DNA from: Alkalimarinus coralli
GTDB taxonomy: Bacteria; Pseudomonadota; Gammaproteobacteria; Pseudomonadales; Oleiphilaceae
Assembly: GCF_023650515.1 (NCBI RefSeq)
Contig: NZ_CP096016.1
Coordinates: 4,218,001 to 4,282,000 of the forward strand
Direction: 5' to 3'
Length of the DNA stretch: 64,000 bases
Shown here: piece by piece, positions 43,346 through 51,578 of the stretch
Numbering within the stretch: the first letter of the stretch is position 1
Layout of the letters: the number at the start of each line of letters is the position of its first letter
The notes under the pieces: generated by a model
The model's database searches: none
What the model was told of the DNA's origin: nothing
What the model saw: the letters and a program-made list of their open reading frames with translations, nothing else
Translations under genes and position numbers: made by a program

Positions 43346-43640
43346 GTACGCCCAGCATGGGCATGAACTAATGAGGTGAAAGTCCTCTGTAGGAAGGTCA
43401 CCATCCATAGCGATTAATATCGTTATTAGATGCTAACTACTAGCGAATGGCAAGGGCTTAACCGCGAGGTCGGGTCTGGAGGAAGCCGCTAGCAAAACTG
43501 CGAGCTGATGAACAAGAACATCATATGAGGCGTAGGCTGAAGGCGAGTTGGCACAAGACGACGAAGCCATGTGATCTAACGGCCACCGTAAATGATGCAG
43601 TTGCGTAGGGAAAGTTCATGTTCTTATCTGGGGAGATCTG
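43346..43640 (+). mobile_element. 5' fragment of a group IIC intron
   Basis: From GTACGCCCAGCATGGGC at 43346 the sequence runs parallel to the complete intron's domain I (46267 onward), including GGTGAAAGTCCTCTGTAGG, up to GGGGAGATCTG at 43640. There it is cut by the Y1 transposon's left end. No reverse transcriptase remains. Confidence 0.85.
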
Positions 43641-44900
43641 CTTAAGAGATTAAATGAGACACCCATATTAACAGTTGACAGTACTCGCTTAATACTGGAT
43701 ATTTAACCAGCCCTATTTACAAGGAATGTAAACAGTCATACAAGGAGTTGTCTCATGCCCAAAGCCCGAAAAACGCTGATTGCCCTCGACACTACCCCCT
43801 ACTATCATTGCGTTTCCCGCTGTGTCCGTCGTAGTTTATTATGTGGAGATGACCATCACACCGGCGTCAGTTATGAACATCGACGCCAATGGATTGAAGA
43901 CCGGCTGGTCAAACTGGTTGAGGCATTTGCCATCGAGTTATGTGCCTATGCAGTGATGTCAAACCACACTCATACCGTCCTGCGAGTTAATGAGCGACTA
44001 GCCAAGTCCTGGAGTAAACAACAGGTGATCGAACGCTGGCACCTGCTATATGCAGGCAATCACCTATCCCAACGGTTTATCGCCGGGCAACCGCTGGGGG
44101 CGGCCGAACAGCAACAACTCGACTGCGTGGTGAAAACCTGGAGGGAGAGGCTCTACAGTATCAGCTGGTTCATGCGTAACCTGAATGAGCACATCGCACG
44201 CAAGGCCAATCACGAAGATAACTGTACCGGCCGCTTCTGGGAAGGGCGATTCAAATCCCAAGCCTTACTCGATGAAAAGGCACTGGCGGCCTGTATGGTC
44301 TATGTGGATCTCAACCCGATCCGTGCGGGCATAGCCGATACGCCGGAAACCTCTGATCACACCTCCGTCAAAGCGCGGATCAAATGTGCTCAACAAACTG
44401 AACGACCTCATCAACCCCGGCACATGCTACCGTTTGCCGGCAATCCACGGCAGGATATGCCAGACGGGCTCCCCTATGAGCTCACCGATTACCTGGCGCT
44501 GGTCGATTGGACCGGCAAGATCTCTCGTGATGACAAACGCGGCGTTATCGATCACAATCTGCCACCGATATTGCAACGACTCGCACTAACGCCATGCCAA
44601 TGGAAGGCGCTCACCCAAGACTTCGAAAAACACTTTCAACACTTTGTTGGTGATGAAGACAAGGTGAAAGAGGCTTATCAGACACTGGGTTACCAACGAC
44701 CTAGAGGGTTGCAACGTTGTAGGGAGTTATTGTCAGCCTGATAACCTGTTTCTAACGCCCCCTTACCTACCAAGATGATCAGGCTTTCGCCTGAGGATTC
44801 ATGACGATCTCGGACTGACGGATTTTTCGTCAACCTTACAAAATGTCTATCAGACTCCAACAGGAACCGAGTAATGGCCTGTTGACTTACTCTTTTTCAC
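43641..44900 (+). mobile_element. Y1 (HUH) transposon inserted in the intron relic
   Basis: The element is bounded on the left by the break in the intron 5' fragment (43640). The right end includes a hairpin TCAGGC-TTTC-GCCTGA at about 44779-44794; its exact right edge is unclear. It encodes one Y1 transposase. A deleted derivative lies at 40716-40781. Confidence 0.65.
43755..44741 (+). CDS. Y1-family (HUH) transposase
   Basis: A 328-residue transposase of the IS200-like/REP-transposase superfamily. The N-terminal strand TTPYYHCVSRCVRRSLLCG and AYAVMSNHTHTVLRV contain the HUH metal-binding His pair. Downstream SISWFMRNLNEHIARKANHEDNCTGRFWEGRFKSQ (seen over about 135-170) carries the probable catalytic Tyr and the GRFWEGRFK block. 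AAGGAG precedes the ATG. The reading frame is intact, so the element may be active. Confidence 0.92.
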   Translation: MPKARKTLIALDTTPYYHCVSRCVRRSLLCGDDHHTGVSYEHRRQWIEDRLVKLVEAFAIELCAYAVMSNHTHTVLRVNERLAKSWSKQQVIERWHLLYAGNHLSQRFIAGQPLGAAEQQQLDCVVKTWRERLYSISWFMRNLNEHIARKANHEDNCTGRFWEGRFKSQALLDEKALAACMVYVDLNPIRAGIADTPETSDHTSVKARIKCAQQTERPHQPRHMLPFAGNPRQDMPDGLPYELTDYLALVDWTGKISRDDKRGVIDHNLPPILQRLALTPCQWKALTQDFEKHFQHFVGDEDKVKEAYQTLGYQRPRGLQRCRELLSA

Positions 44901-44971
44901 GTTATTGAGAGCGAAGTATCGAATGGATGATGAATTATTGATTTTTTATAGAGTGGGTGTCTTGTTAGTGT
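44776..44971. repeat. 196-bp direct duplication of 40776-40971
   Basis: Positions 40776-40971 and 44776-44971 are nearly identical (a handful of differences). The first copy runs into an intact higA; the second contains only the last few higA codons, then joins the IS1182 fragment. It is evidence of segmental duplication within the array. Confidence 0.85.
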
Positions 44972-45480
44972 TGCTTCAGCTTTGCCCGTTTCGCTTCCAG
45001 CTCTTTGAATTTACCCGACCACTCTTTCGCCGCATTCGAAGACATTTTGCAACCATCAATCGCGAAGAGTTCATTGCCCAGCAGACCTTGCTCACTACAG
45101 ATCAACAGAATCTGTTCGAAGAGGCCTTCGATCTCTTCGGAACGACTACTCACGAAGTTAGCAATGGTCGTAAAGTGCGGCACGGTATCACACGATAGCG
45201 CTTTGAAAATAATGTTGGTTTGGCAGCACCACTCGATCTCACGGCTCGACGTGATGCCTTTAGAGTAAGCAAACAGGATGATCTTTAACAAGATAGCGGG
45301 ATCATAAGCTGGACGCCCCTGATCGTCGTTCTTGAATTTGGGATAGAACACTGAGAGGTCGAGCTTATTATCAATCAAATAATGGATCGTGTGTTCAAAC
45401 GTACTAGGCTGTAACTGATCTTGATAGTTAATCACGACCATCGAAGTTTGATCATAATTGTAGGGAATAAACTTGGGCAT
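44965..45480 (-). pseudogene. Truncated IS1182-family transposase (N-terminal 171 residues)
   Basis: It begins normally (MPKFIPYNYDQTSMVVINYQ) with the DUF772 segment (QGRPAYDPAILLKIILFAY, SSREIEWCCQ) and the first catalytic Asp region (ELFAIDGCKMSSNA). It stops after AKLKQH at the joint with the duplicated higA-tail segment. Full-length relatives are about 450-500 residues, so it is inactive. The intact 5' end of the IS lies near 45530-45547. Confidence 0.9.
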
Positions 45481-45547
45481 AAACTGACTCCGTGTCTGTT
45501 GGAATCAGTTTATCAATATTTGGTTGGAAATGGAGGTTTTTCTACAG

Positions 45548-45646
45548 CCTCAACGCCAAGCACATAGGCAGACACTTGCGGAGGCGAAGCCGGAGTGAGT
45601 GGCTGTCCTATGCTGCTTATGCTGCTTATGCTGCTTCTGGTTAAAG
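45548..45646 (-). repeat. attC-like site (99 bp) with internal 9-bp repeats
   Basis: CCTCAAC (45548-45554) and GTTAAAG (45640-45646) flank a palindrome (CATAGGCAGACACT with AGTGGCTGTCCTATG). Three copies of TATGCTGCT occupy 45609-45635. It follows the stop of the 178-residue cassette gene. The box sequences deviate slightly from consensus. Confidence 0.65.
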
Positions 45647-45649
45647 GTT

Positions 45650-46186
45650 TTAGTTTAATTCTACCGAGATTTCCCCATTTGGAGCTAAAAAAGCAGATGC
45701 GACCCTACCTGCAAAATTGAAGAGTACTGGCATTTCGTGAATTTGAAAAAGTAATTGCCCACTCCCTTCTTTTGACCATGGGTTCAATCCACCTACTTTT
45801 GATTTAAACAGTTTCCCTTGTTCCACCTTAGTTGCTCCCTCAGGATATTCTGAGGGGTCAGGTTTTTCTATGAAATTGATATCATGTTCAATTGCATACG
45901 GGTGAACTGGAACATCACCAACTCTTTCAGGGCTACTTTTATTAATTATTAACGCAACAGGAGATGGGTCATCTCCATCATCTATTGTTCCCCAAAGTTG
46001 TATGGCTGAGACATTAGGTAGATCAATTCGCTTACCATCAACTTCTAGCTCTAAAAGAAAACCCCATTCACTATTTTCATTTTCAGGCCATGGGAAAACT
46101 GATGGCAATTTCTCTGGCTGGCCACCAACAAAGCTTTTTGAGCCATTTCGGCCTTTTGTAAACTCCATGTAATATGCGGTGAACAT
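45650..46186 (-). CDS. Hypothetical cassette protein (DUF1963/YwqG-like features)
   Basis: A 178-residue soluble protein. GGQPEKLPSVFPWPENENSEWGFLLELE and the later GGLNPWSKEGSGQLLFQIHE loosely recall the DUF1963/YwqG pattern (GG-P-WP ... FL-Q), but this is a weak match. No signal peptide. The AAGG ribosome site is part of the upstream attC box, as often seen in cassettes. Function unknown. Confidence 0.6.
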   Translation of the reverse strand: MFTAYYMEFTKGRNGSKSFVGGQPEKLPSVFPWPENENSEWGFLLELEVDGKRIDLPNVSAIQLWGTIDDGDDPSPVALIINKSSPERVGDVPVHPYAIEHDINFIEKPDPSEYPEGATKVEQGKLFKSKVGGLNPWSKEGSGQLLFQIHEMPVLFNFAGRVASAFLAPNGEISVELN

Positions 46187-46192
46187 TTGACG

Positions 46193-46266
46193 ACCTTTAA
46201 CGCCTCAATAACCGGCGCAGCTTTGCTGCGTCCGGCGCCTGAAAGGCGCGTAGTTGATTGACTTGT
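46193..46266 (-). repeat. attC (left part), split by the complete group II intron
   Basis: CTTTAAC lies near 46193, with stems GGCGCAGC/GCTGCG and GCGCC/GGCGC, and the site ends ACTTGT at 46266. The remainder (TAGGCAC) resumes at 48215 after the intron. Rejoined, the box reads GTTAGGC, a perfect R' sequence (gene strand GCCTAAC). Confidence 0.8.
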
Positions 46267-48214
46267 GTACGCCCGGCATGGGCATTAACTAATGAGGTGA
46301 AAGTCCTCTGTAGGAAGGTCACCGTTAAATCAATCCTAAACGATTTAACGATAACTACTAGCGAATGGCAAGGGCCAATCCGTGAGGAGCGGTCTGGAGG
46401 AAGCCGCTAGCAAAGCTGCGAGCTGATGAACAAGAACATCATATGAGGCGTAGGCTGAAGGCGAGTTGGCACAAGACAACGAAGCCAGGTGATCTAACGG
46501 CCACCGTAAATGATGCAGTTGTGTAGTGAAAGTTAATGCTCTTATCCGGGGAGATCTGATAGACAAGCGTCCTGCGCTTACGCTGCGGAGATTACCAGTG
46601 AGAGCCTGGTTGATCAACTCTTGGCGCATCAATAGCTGCGATTGGATGCGAGCGAACCAGCAGCAACCCAGCCTAGCAAAGGGAGCGCTACGATAAGCAA
46701 TTATGGTGGTGATCTATCAGAAGTCAGCAGACGGCATAGTAGCCCAACGCCCATCGTAATGGATGGGACATGGTGAAGGCCTGAACACTTAGTTGAATAA
46801 AGGAGGAGCCTTGTCAGACTTGAATACACGAACGCCGACTGGCGATGACGTGACTCAGCGTAGTGATCTGAAGCCAGCCTTTGGCAATAATCTATTCGAA
46901 CAAATCTTCCAAGCCGAGAATCTTCAAAGGGCTTGGAAACAAGTTCGAGCCAACAAGGGAGCCGCTGGCATTGATGGCATGACCATTGATGAGTTCCCTG
47001 CTTGGGTAAGAGATGGGCACTGGAAAACGGTGGTTAATGACCTGAACTCAGGACGATATAAACCGGCTCCAGTACGAAGAGTGGAAATCGATAAACCTGA
47101 TGGTGGTAAACGCCAACTGGGGATTCCCACGGTCACTGATCGCGTGATTCAACAAGCCATCGCCCAAGTGCTTACGCCTATCTTCGATCCCGGCTTTTCT
47201 AGCAATAGCTTTGGATTCCGGCCTAACCGAAATGGGCAACAGGCGGTAAAGCAGGTTCAACGCATCATCAAAACGGGACGCCGTTTTACCGTTGATGTTG
47301 ACCTGTCCAAGTTCTTTGACCGAGTTAACCACGATCTGCTAATGACGCTTCTTGGCCGAAAGGTGAAGGATAAGCGCCTATTACAACTGATCAAACGTTA
47401 CCTCCGAGCTGGGATTATCGATAACCAGTTCTACATCGAGAGTCGAGAAGGTGTACCTCAAGGAGGTCCATTATCTCCCTTATTGGCTAACATCATGCTC
47501 GACCCGCTGGACAAAGAACTTGAGAAACGGGGACACCGTTTTGCCCGCTATGCGGATGACTTTACGATTCTCGTTAACAGTCCTAGAGCAGGCGAACGGG
47601 TACTAAAAAGTATCACCCGTTTTCTTGAAATCCGCCTGAAACTGGTTGTTAACACGACCAAAAGCCACGTCGTCAAAACCAGTGAGTGCAAGTTCCTGGG
47701 ATTTACCTTCCAGGCTGGGCGCATTCAATGGCACCCGAACTCTCTTAAGAAATTTAAACAGGAAGTTCGGCGTTTGACGAATCGCAACTGGGGAGTTTCG
47801 ATGAAATATCAGCTCTTCAAACTGAGCCTATACTTACGTGGTTGGATTAACTACTTTGGTATCGCTAACTGTTATCAGCATTGTGTCGAGCTGGATCATT
47901 GGATTCGTCGCAGAGTGCGGATGGCCTACTGGCGTCAATGGCGAAAGCCACGAACCAAAGTACGAAATCTCATGAAACGTGGTGTTCACGTTCAGGCGGC
48001 AGTTGCCTGTGGCATTACCAGCAAGGGCCCATGGCGTAGCGCTAAGACTCCAGGTATCAATCAAGCTCTGTCATTGGAGTTTTTGAAATCTGAGGGCCTT
48101 TATTCGTTACGTGATGGATGGATTAAGCTTCACTATCCTGAGTGAAACGCCCTGTGCGGACCCGCATGCAGGGTGTTGTGGGGACTGGGGGCTAGATACC
48201 CCCGGTTACCCGAT
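46267..48214 (+). mobile_element. Complete group IIC intron inserted in an attC
   Basis: The 5' end GTACGCCCGGCATGGGC resembles the start of class IIC introns. Domain I-III RNA occupies about 540 bases before the reverse transcriptase gene. Domain V (CGCCCTGTGCGGACCCGCAT) and a domain VI stem (GGGGGC...CCCCC) end at ACCCGAT. Both boundaries are set by comparison with the 5' fragment (43346) and the 3' remnant (to 41934). It is oriented opposite to the cassettes, as known for IIC-attC introns. Confidence 0.88.
46811..48145 (+). CDS. ltrA: Group II intron reverse transcriptase/maturase
   Basis: 444 residues from the TTG at 46811, which has AAGGAGGAG directly upstream. RT blocks are GAAGIDGMTIDEF, PVRRVEIDKPDGGKRQLGIPTVTDR, the catalytic YADD (about residue 247, FARYADDFTIL) and GFTFQAGRIQWHP, then the maturase domain (NYFGIANCYQ, RRVRMAYWRQW). 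No HNH endonuclease domain follows, as is normal for class IIC. The intact frame suggests the intron can splice and move. Confidence 0.95.
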   Translation: MSDLNTRTPTGDDVTQRSDLKPAFGNNLFEQIFQAENLQRAWKQVRANKGAAGIDGMTIDEFPAWVRDGHWKTVVNDLNSGRYKPAPVRRVEIDKPDGGKRQLGIPTVTDRVIQQAIAQVLTPIFDPGFSSNSFGFRPNRNGQQAVKQVQRIIKTGRRFTVDVDLSKFFDRVNHDLLMTLLGRKVKDKRLLQLIKRYLRAGIIDNQFYIESREGVPQGGPLSPLLANIMLDPLDKELEKRGHRFARYADDFTILVNSPRAGERVLKSITRFLEIRLKLVVNTTKSHVVKTSECKFLGFTFQAGRIQWHPNSLKKFKQEVRRLTNRNWGVSMKYQLFKLSLYLRGWINYFGIANCYQHCVELDHWIRRRVRMAYWRQWRKPRTKVRNLMKRGVHVQAAVACGITSKGPWRSAKTPGINQALSLEFLKSEGLYSLRDGWIKLHYPE

Positions 48215-48756
48215 TAGGCACTTTCTGCGCACTCTACACCACGCAATGCTAATTTTTTACAAACAGTCTCTAGCATACCTTTTGTATCGTTATCTGAAAC
48301 AAAATATTGCCCATTTTTTAGCAAATTTAGCCCAGACGGAAATGCATATATTTCTTGTGAATAATTCTTAACAGAGCCTTCAAGGTAATAATTCCAAGCC
48401 CCTTCAAAGCTAGACTTATTGGAAAATACTAACTCTTTCTTCTTAAGCCAAGACCCGAATTTTCTATTGATTGAATCAAGCTCAGGAAATGAATCCTTCA
48501 TTTTTTCAGGCAAGAAATGAACCTCTCCAACTGAGAGCAATGCGCCTCTTACTCGTTTTACGGGGTAAACAGAAACAATTGGTGATTTCTTCTGATCAAT
48601 GACCTCATTGTCGGAATAGACAAGAGTCCCAATTTCTTTAAACCAAAAATGAGTAACTCCTTTTGACTCCATTTTTTCCACTACATAAGACGAGAACCAC
48701 TCAAATATTTCTTTGTTTTCATCTTTATTAGAAAGATATCTATATGTAGAACCCAT
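48214..48756 (-). CDS. Hypothetical cassette protein
   Basis: 180 residues from the ATG at 48756 (GAAGGA upstream); a start at 48780 would lie inside the attC. The protein is soluble, with VVEKMESKGVTHFWFKEIGTLVYSD and a C-terminal Cys pair (VCKKLALRGVECAESA); no family was recognised. Its stop codon straddles the 3' boundary of the group II intron: one base comes from the intron, and the original exon T would keep the codon as TAA. AT-rich composition differs from its chromosomal surroundings. Confidence 0.68.
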   Translation of the reverse strand: MGSTYRYLSNKDENKEIFEWFSSYVVEKMESKGVTHFWFKEIGTLVYSDNEVIDQKKSPIVSVYPVKRVRGALLSVGEVHFLPEKMKDSFPELDSINRKFGSWLKKKELVFSNKSSFEGAWNYYLEGSVKNYSQEIYAFPSGLNLLKNGQYFVSDNDTKGMLETVCKKLALRGVECAESA

Positions 48757-48771
48757 CTCGTTCCTTCTTGT

Positions 48772-48830
48772 GCCTAACATCTTAGCGTTTATGCGCTGTG
48801 CGAAGCATGGCGCATAAACGTCTGTTGGAC
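48772..48830 (-). repeat. attC site (59 bp), the clearest in the array
   Basis: GCCTAAC (48772-48778) and GTTGGAC (48824-48830) both match the attC box consensus exactly. Between them GTTTATGCGC pairs with GCGCATAAAC. The cassette it belonged to (to the right) is gone, replaced by IS91-family sequence. Confidence 0.85.
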
Positions 48831-49075
48831 TAAGCCGCCTAGCACGGCTTCTTTATATAGGGATTGTATGAGGTGAGGTATGTGAGAGACAAGCAATCTT
48901 CTTGCTGCTCTATGATTTTTGCTGGCTAATCATCATTTCATATAGTCTTCTTAACTCTAAATACACCGACTTTTAGTTGTTTAAGTGATAAGCACTGTTT
49001 TTGTTCCGCACTTCTCCCCAGAGACGACCTCTGACGATTTTTATATCATATATTACCTTGACTGCTTTCTTTGGT
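48831..49075. other. Non-coding junction between the last attC and the IS91-family element
   Basis: It holds a short hairpin (AAGCCG...CGGCTT, about 48832-48851) and the presumed terminus of the IS91-family element. No gene is recognised. Confidence 0.5.
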
Positions 49076-50233
49076 TTAGATCATTCTCGGGCGCTCCTTT
49101 AATAGTGCAATCCATGGCAATATTCGGGTATCTATCGACTTACAGCGACTGCAATACCACACGGATGCACTTTTTACCTTTATATCATTTTCTTCTGTAT
49201 CCATTGCGGAACGGGTCGTAGCATCCCGACTGTTTGTGTTCATCAGTTTTTTCCTGATGGCCTCTAGTTTAATTTTCCGGTACCGGTTCGATAGAAAACC
49301 ATAATGTCTAATGCGCATAAATGCTTTGGGTAACACATGCTGCAAAAATCGCCGCAAAAACTCTATGCCGGCTAGCTGCATTATTTTATGCTGGCCATCC
49401 CGGTAGTCCTTCCAGCGAAACCGCACAGACTCCTCTTTTAGCTCTAGCAGACGTGATTCACTGATGGCAATTCGATGGGTATAACGGGCCAGGTAATCCA
49501 GCACTCGTTCAGGATTTCCATGACATGTTTTGGTGTAAACAACCCAGTTTTTCCCCATTAACTCATTCAGCAGTTTATCGACCTCTCCCTTGCGCGTTAT
49601 GCCCTCCAACTCCCCGTTTCCATACGCTTGCCGCAACAAACTCACCATACGGCCCCGGTATCCCCTGGATAGGGCCTTAACCGGAAACAGGTACGATGAT
49701 CGAGCGGGGTGCCATTGCTGAGTTTCCTGATTCCAGGCGCCTGCGGGAATAAGACAATGCAAGTGGACATGTTGATCAAGCTGTTGCCCCCAAGTATGCA
49801 GCACTGCTGTCATACCCAACTGCCCATCCAGGCGTTTCGGATCACTGGCAAACTGCTTTAGTGTTTGCCAAACAGCATTGAAGAGTAACCCGTAGATCTC
49901 TCTCGGGTGCAGCCTTACCCACCCGTTGAGTGAATGCGGTAGCGTAAACACCAGGTGGAAGTATGGGACTGGCAATAGATCCTGCTGCCGCTGGTCACGC
50001 CAAGCTTGAGAAGCCTGCTGCTGACATTGAGGGCAGTGCCGGTTTCGGCATGAGTAATAGTGAGAACGCTCAAACCCACAATGGTTACAGTGTAGCTGCA
50101 CACCGCCCAAAACTCCGGTGCGGCACTGCTTTATGCAAGTGACTACCTGTTGCTGCTCTGGGCGCAAAGGGTACTGTTTCGAATAGGATGCTCCAAATTG
50201 AGCTAATACGTCAGACATTTTAATCGGGAGCAT
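49076..50233 (-). CDS. IS91-family transposase
   Basis: About 385 residues from the ATG at 50233 (GGGAGG upstream). The N-terminal zinc-binding cysteine array (LHCNHCGFERSHYYSCRNRHCPQCQ) is followed by the HUH motif HVHLHCLIPAGAW and the catalytic Tyr region LDYLARYTHRIAIS. It performs rolling-circle transposition. The start overlaps the recombinase stop by about 14 bp. The reading frame is intact. Confidence 0.93.
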   Translation of the reverse strand: MLPIKMSDVLAQFGASYSKQYPLRPEQQQVVTCIKQCRTGVLGGVQLHCNHCGFERSHYYSCRNRHCPQCQQQASQAWRDQRQQDLLPVPYFHLVFTLPHSLNGWVRLHPREIYGLLFNAVWQTLKQFASDPKRLDGQLGMTAVLHTWGQQLDQHVHLHCLIPAGAWNQETQQWHPARSSYLFPVKALSRGYRGRMVSLLRQAYGNGELEGITRKGEVDKLLNELMGKNWVVYTKTCHGNPERVLDYLARYTHRIAISESRLLELKEESVRFRWKDYRDGQHKIMQLAGIEFLRRFLQHVLPKAFMRIRHYGFLSNRYRKIKLEAIRKKLMNTNSRDATTRSAMDTEENDIKVKSASVWYCSRCKSIDTRILPWIALLKERPRMI

Positions 50234-51077
50234 GATAGCCTCCCTTGTCCAATAAGTCGGCAAAACAGCTCCGACCAGCTTGATAGTGCGGCACCCAGTG
50301 AACATAGCGCATCGTGGTATGGATATCCTTGTGCCCTAACCAACACTGGAGCAAGTGAATCGGCAATCCCGCTTCCAGTTGCTGGGTAGCAAAGGCATGG
50401 CGTAGTGCATGAATACCGCCTTTTTTCGTGACTCCCGCCTGCTTTTTACTGCGGGTGTAGACTCTTTGGACAGTTGAAACTCCAGTGGCATGACCAAGAT
50501 GGTTTGAATCAAACAGGTGCTCTCGGGGACGGTAGTGTCTCCAATATTCTCGCAACTGTTCCAATAGCCTTGGCGACAGCGGAACAAACCGATCTTTAGC
50601 GCCTTTCCCTTGCTCGACCCGGAGCAACTGACGCTCGCCATCGATATCCTTAATCCGTACGGCCACCACTTCACTGACCCGTAAACCACAGCCATAACAC
50701 AACTTCAACTGAGTTCGGTGTTTGAGGTTCTGCGGAGCATTCACAATACGCAACGCTTCACTACGACTTAATAGTTCCGGTATCTGTAGCGGGCGACGAG
50801 GATAATGCAGAACCAAATGATAAGGGGGTCGTTTTAACACATGGTGAAAGAAAAAACGGATGCCGTTCAGTTGCAAACGACAGCTGTTTGCCGCCAGATT
50901 CTTCTCTTTCACCAAGTAAATCAGATAACGCTGAATCTCATCCTGCCCCAGTTGATCCGGTGAGCAATGATAGTATTGTGCCAATGACTGGACACTATAT
51001 AGGTAACTTTGCTGAGTGCGGGGAGAAAATCTCTTGACCAGCATAAGGTCAATCATTTTCTGACGTAATGGAGTCAT
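50220..51077 (-). CDS. Tyrosine recombinase of the IS91-type element
   Basis: A 285-residue phage-integrase-family protein: the SAM-like N-domain (RFSPRTQQSYLYSVQSLAQYY), then catalytic Arg in CYGCGLRVSEVVAV, HALRHAFATQ, the LGHKDIHTTMRYVH box with the nucleophilic Tyr. It lacks the extra insertion typical of integron integrases (IntI). Gene overlap and distance tie it to the IS91 transposase, an association found in other IS91-like elements. AAAGGAG precedes the ATG. Confidence 0.9.
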   Translation of the reverse strand: MTPLRQKMIDLMLVKRFSPRTQQSYLYSVQSLAQYYHCSPDQLGQDEIQRYLIYLVKEKNLAANSCRLQLNGIRFFFHHVLKRPPYHLVLHYPRRPLQIPELLSRSEALRIVNAPQNLKHRTQLKLCYGCGLRVSEVVAVRIKDIDGERQLLRVEQGKGAKDRFVPLSPRLLEQLREYWRHYRPREHLFDSNHLGHATGVSTVQRVYTRSKKQAGVTKKGGIHALRHAFATQQLEAGLPIHLLQCWLGHKDIHTTMRYVHWVPHYQAGRSCFADLLDKGGYHAPD

Positions 51078-51578
51078 CTCTTATCTCCTTTAGAATCAGC
51101 CGATATTGGCTGGAGATAAGTTTGGTCGAACAATGAGATCTTGCAGGATGTCTGAGGCTAACGAAAAGCTACCGCGAAGCGGTTTAGTTCAACATGGTCA
51201 ATAGAGTACTACTGATTGTACGGGCTTTTAAGTATTATTTAAATACATCGAGTCATGGACGATTTTAAAAATCCTTTTGGAACAAATAGATAGACCTATT
51301 CAGTCATTGCAGACCAAGCTCTCCATCTACCCTTGGTACGCTCATTATTATTAAGACTCATCAGGTATTATACAGCGGCATTTTTTTGAGGCGTGTTTTA
51401 AACGAGGTTGCAATGTCCTGTGAGGGCCGTCTGGCATCAGTTGCTTGATATGTTTGGTGAGTGTGGAAGCACGTTTGGGGTAAGGTTCGAAAGTGCAATA
51501 CGGCATGCACAAAAGGGCGTTGGAATTAATCTTCACAATGCGTGCAAGCGTAAATGCCTGCACGCACCATGAGTTGCA
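51078..51578. other. Intergenic region between the IS91-type element and pgm
   Basis: It contains the element's end and a hairpin CTACCGC-GAA-GCGGTTTAG at about 51169-51187 preceded by GGCTAAC, possibly an attC relic. The rest shows no convincing gene. Confidence 0.4.

Larger units (their letters stand above)
49000..51130 (-). mobile_element. IS91-family element with accessory tyrosine recombinase
   Basis: Two overlapping genes on the minus strand, a tyrosine recombinase followed by an IS91 HUH transposase, form the unit. A dyad GCCGATATTGGC near 51100 lies upstream of the recombinase and may be part of one terminus. The outer edges are approximate: IS91 elements have no terminal inverted repeats. 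Confidence 0.75.

Noticed and set aside
46345-46632. Minus-strand reading frame within the group II intron
   Set aside because: It lies in the structured RNA of domains I-III and is antisense to the intron; no coding evidence.
50220-51077. Tyrosine recombinase as the missing integron integrase
   Set aside because: It lacks the IntI-specific insertion ahead of the HxLR region, is about 50 residues shorter than IntI, and overlaps an IS91 transposase gene, an arrangement known for IS91-like elements.
51351-51563. Minus-strand reading frame between the IS91-type element and pgm
   Set aside because: No family recognised, no ribosome site, unusual composition; could be a degraded element but cannot be supported.
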